This document shows, in pieces, positions 32,751 to 34,135 of a DNA stretch of 34,135 bases (position 1 is its first letter; each line of letters begins with the position of its first letter). The DNA lies in assembly GCA_902810705.1 (NCBI GenBank), contig CADDYU010000032.1, positions 1 through 34,135 of the forward strand, written 5' to 3'. Both the position numbers and the translations under genes were made by a program. This DNA is from Methylococcaceae bacterium. Lineage in GTDB: Bacteria > Pseudomonadota > Gammaproteobacteria > Methylococcales > Methylococcaceae. Below the pieces are notes generated by a model. The model was not told the origin of the DNA, did no database searches, and saw nothing but the letters and a program-made list of their open reading frames with translations.

Positions 32751-33721
32751 CCACCAACAAGATCATCGCCCTCACCGCCGGAATTCTGGCGGCGCTGCTG
32801 CTATTCCTATCCGCCTACACGGTGAACCAGACCGAGCAAGCGATCATTACTCAGTTCGGCCGGCCGATTGGCGATCCCGTCACCGAGCCAGGATTGCATT
32901 TCAAGCTCCCCCTGATTCAGCAGGTCACCCGCATCGACAGGCGTTATCTGGCCTGGGATGGGCCCATGGTGGAAATGTCGACCAAGGACAAGACCTACAT
33001 CCAGGTAGACACCTTCGCCCGCTGGCGCATCACCGATCCCATGCGCTATTTCTTGAGGCTGCGGGACGAGCGCAGCGCCCAATCCCGGCTGGAGGACATT
33101 CTCGGCAGCGAGACTCGCACAGCGGTGGCCCGGCACGAACTGATCGAAGTGGTGCGAGTAGACAAGAATCGGAAGCCTTTACAGGACGAAGGCGTGATGG
33201 CCTCGCAGTCGGGGGTGGGTACCTTGGGAGTGCTGCGGCCTATTCAGTTCGGGCGGCAGGAGATCGAGAAGGGTGTTTTTCAGGCCGCAGCTCCAAAATT
33301 GGCGGAATTTGGCATCGAACTTTTGGATATCCGCCTCAAGCGGATCAACTACAACCCGGAAGTCCTGGAGCGTATCTATCAGCGCATGATCAGCGAGCGC
33401 CAGCAGATCGCTCAACGCTTTCGCTCGGAAGGCGAGGGCGAGGCCGCTCGCATTTCCGGCCGGAAAGAACGCGACATTAATGAAATCCAGTCCACTGCCT
33501 ACAAGCGGGTTCAGGAAATCCGGGGCGAAGCAGACGCCAAGGCTACCGAGATTTACGCCAGAGCCTACACGCAAAGGCCGGAGGCGGCGGAGTTCTATCG
33601 CTTCCTGAAAAGCATGGAGACCTATCGCAAGGTGATCGGCGACGAGGCCACTGTCGTTCTTTCCACCAACAGTGATCTCTTCAACTTATTAAAGCGGTTC
33701 GAGCCGAAGAGTCGGCCGTAA
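32747..33721 (+). CDS. hflC: HflC-like SPFH-domain membrane protein
   Basis: A 324-residue protein with an N-terminal membrane anchor (about 7-24), then the SPFH domain beginning VNQTEQAIITQFGRP. Other family motifs are EPGLHFKLPLIQQVTRIDRRYLAWDG, TKDKTYIQVDTFARWRI and ELLDIRLKRINY. The coiled-coil tail (YQRMISERQQIAQRFRSEGEGEA) and RGEADAKATEIYARAY complete the HflC pattern. It pairs with HflK to regulate FtsH at the inner membrane. The start at 32747 overlaps the hflK stop by four bases. An unusual insert-like stretch (DKNRKPLQDEGVMASQSGVG, near residues 140-160) lies within the SPFH region. Confidence 0.9.
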   Translation: MTTNKIIALTAGILAALLLFLSAYTVNQTEQAIITQFGRPIGDPVTEPGLHFKLPLIQQVTRIDRRYLAWDGPMVEMSTKDKTYIQVDTFARWRITDPMRYFLRLRDERSAQSRLEDILGSETRTAVARHELIEVVRVDKNRKPLQDEGVMASQSGVGTLGVLRPIQFGRQEIEKGVFQAAAPKLAEFGIELLDIRLKRINYNPEVLERIYQRMISERQQIAQRFRSEGEGEAARISGRKERDINEIQSTAYKRVQEIRGEADAKATEIYARAYTQRPEAAEFYRFLKSMETYRKVIGDEATVVLSTNSDLFNLLKRFEPKSRP

Positions 33722-34135
33722 GCCGGCGTTGAAAGCCCGCGCGGAGGAGATTTAATTGCTCAGGTCACCTGACAGTCTTCTTCTCATCGCCGGGTCCATC
33801 ACTGGCCTTGTCACTCGGGTCTCGACTTGTCTCCCTCGGGGACGGCGAGCCGGCGCCAAGGTTAAGTCGTGAGTTGATTTGTGCTGTAAATACAATAGGC
33901 TAGGCTAGATTTGAGCTGCTTGACGCTGATTTAGAAGTTGACCGCTCGATTTGCGCCAAGGGGACTGAAACGGGGGCAATCGACATCCGCAATCCCCGCT
34001 GGTCCTGCCTTGACAACCCTGGGTGCGGTGATAGACTGCTGCGCACCCGAAGGACCGGGGGTCTTGGCGCCGAGCGGGTGCCGTTGGGCGCGGAGGCACA
34101 AAGAAAAGGGACTGACCGTAGGTGGAAGCGATGCG
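33722..34135. other. Terminal intergenic region, no complete gene
   Basis: 414 bases after hflC. TCAGGT-C-ACCTGA (33760-33772) is a 13-base palindrome, followed by a T-rich stretch that may mark transcript end. From 34010 a promoter-like sequence is visible (listed separately), followed by a GC-rich leader. At the very edge, AGGTGG then ATG (34131) could be the ribosome binding site and start of a gene that continues beyond the window. No known RNA family was recognised in the leader. Confidence 0.5.
34010..34037 (+). promoter_or_regulatory. Promoter-like -35/-10 pair at the right edge
   Basis: TTGACA (34010-34015) matches the sigma-70 -35 consensus exactly. TAGACT (34032-34037) matches four of six positions of the -10 box, with a 16-base spacer. 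An inverted repeat, GGGTGCG (34021-34027) and CGCACCC (34042-34048), spans the spacer, -10 box and start site, a position where a repressor could act. It would drive a leader of about 80 bases before the ATG at 34131. Confidence 0.5.

Noticed and set aside
34040..34135. Known riboswitch, tmRNA, RNase P or SRP RNA in the right-edge leader
   Set aside because: I compared the visible conserved words of these RNAs and found no convincing match; the segment is also cut by the window edge.
1..34135. CRISPR arrays, tRNA or rRNA genes
   Set aside because: No regularly spaced direct repeats, cloverleaf-like sequence or ribosomal RNA segment was recognised by eye.

Overview
The window looks like a chromosomal segment of a moderately GC-rich gammaproteobacterium. 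The clues are a GlrK/QseG-type kinase-lipoprotein pair, a potABCD operon, an HflK/HflC pair and a Wza/Wzc exopolysaccharide (EPS) system. A methanotroph-like member of the class is possible, but nothing here proves it.

Layout. At the left edge (1-121) is the 5' end of an IS5-family insertion sequence whose transposase runs off the window. Next is a minus-strand two-component pair: a sensor kinase (1074-2942) followed by an OmpR-type regulator (338-1024). A gene-poor stretch of about 1.3 kb follows (2943-4228). It contains an AT-rich block with repeated TGTAACA words and a hairpin/T-run just upstream of the EPS genes.

From 4229 to about 17033 lies a Wzy-dependent EPS cluster, all on the plus strand. 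In order it encodes an initiating undecaprenyl-phosphate sugar transferase, the Wza exporter, the Wzc tyrosine kinase, a Wzy-like polymerase/ligase, a Wzx-like flippase, a zinc-ribbon methyltransferase and four glycosyltransferases. Behind it come less conventional genes: a 2-oxoglutarate/Fe(II) oxygenase, a HEAT-repeat protein with a signal-peptide-like start, and an unrecognised multi-pass membrane protein with acidic/His motifs. On the opposite strand is a large secreted clan GH-A-like glycoside hydrolase. I infer that these modify, handle or trim the polymer.

At 24337-26342 a GlrK-like histidine kinase overlaps a QseG-like lipoprotein gene. The kinase lacks the phospho-accepting histidine: the H-box reads SEEFRMPL. 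No GlrR regulator follows; instead there are two small unrecognised genes (26439-27017 and 27084-27554).

The right part is housekeeping: a tightly overlapping polyamine ABC transporter operon on the minus strand (31424 down to 27671), then a plus-strand hflK-hflC pair. The last 0.4 kb has no complete gene but holds a good promoter-like sequence, probably for a gene starting at the window edge.

No rRNA, tRNA, CRISPR array or phage gene was recognised. The most unusual points are the histidine-less kinase, the accessory module beside the EPS operon (oxygenase, HEAT protein, membrane protein, hydrolase), and the TGTAACA-rich upstream region.
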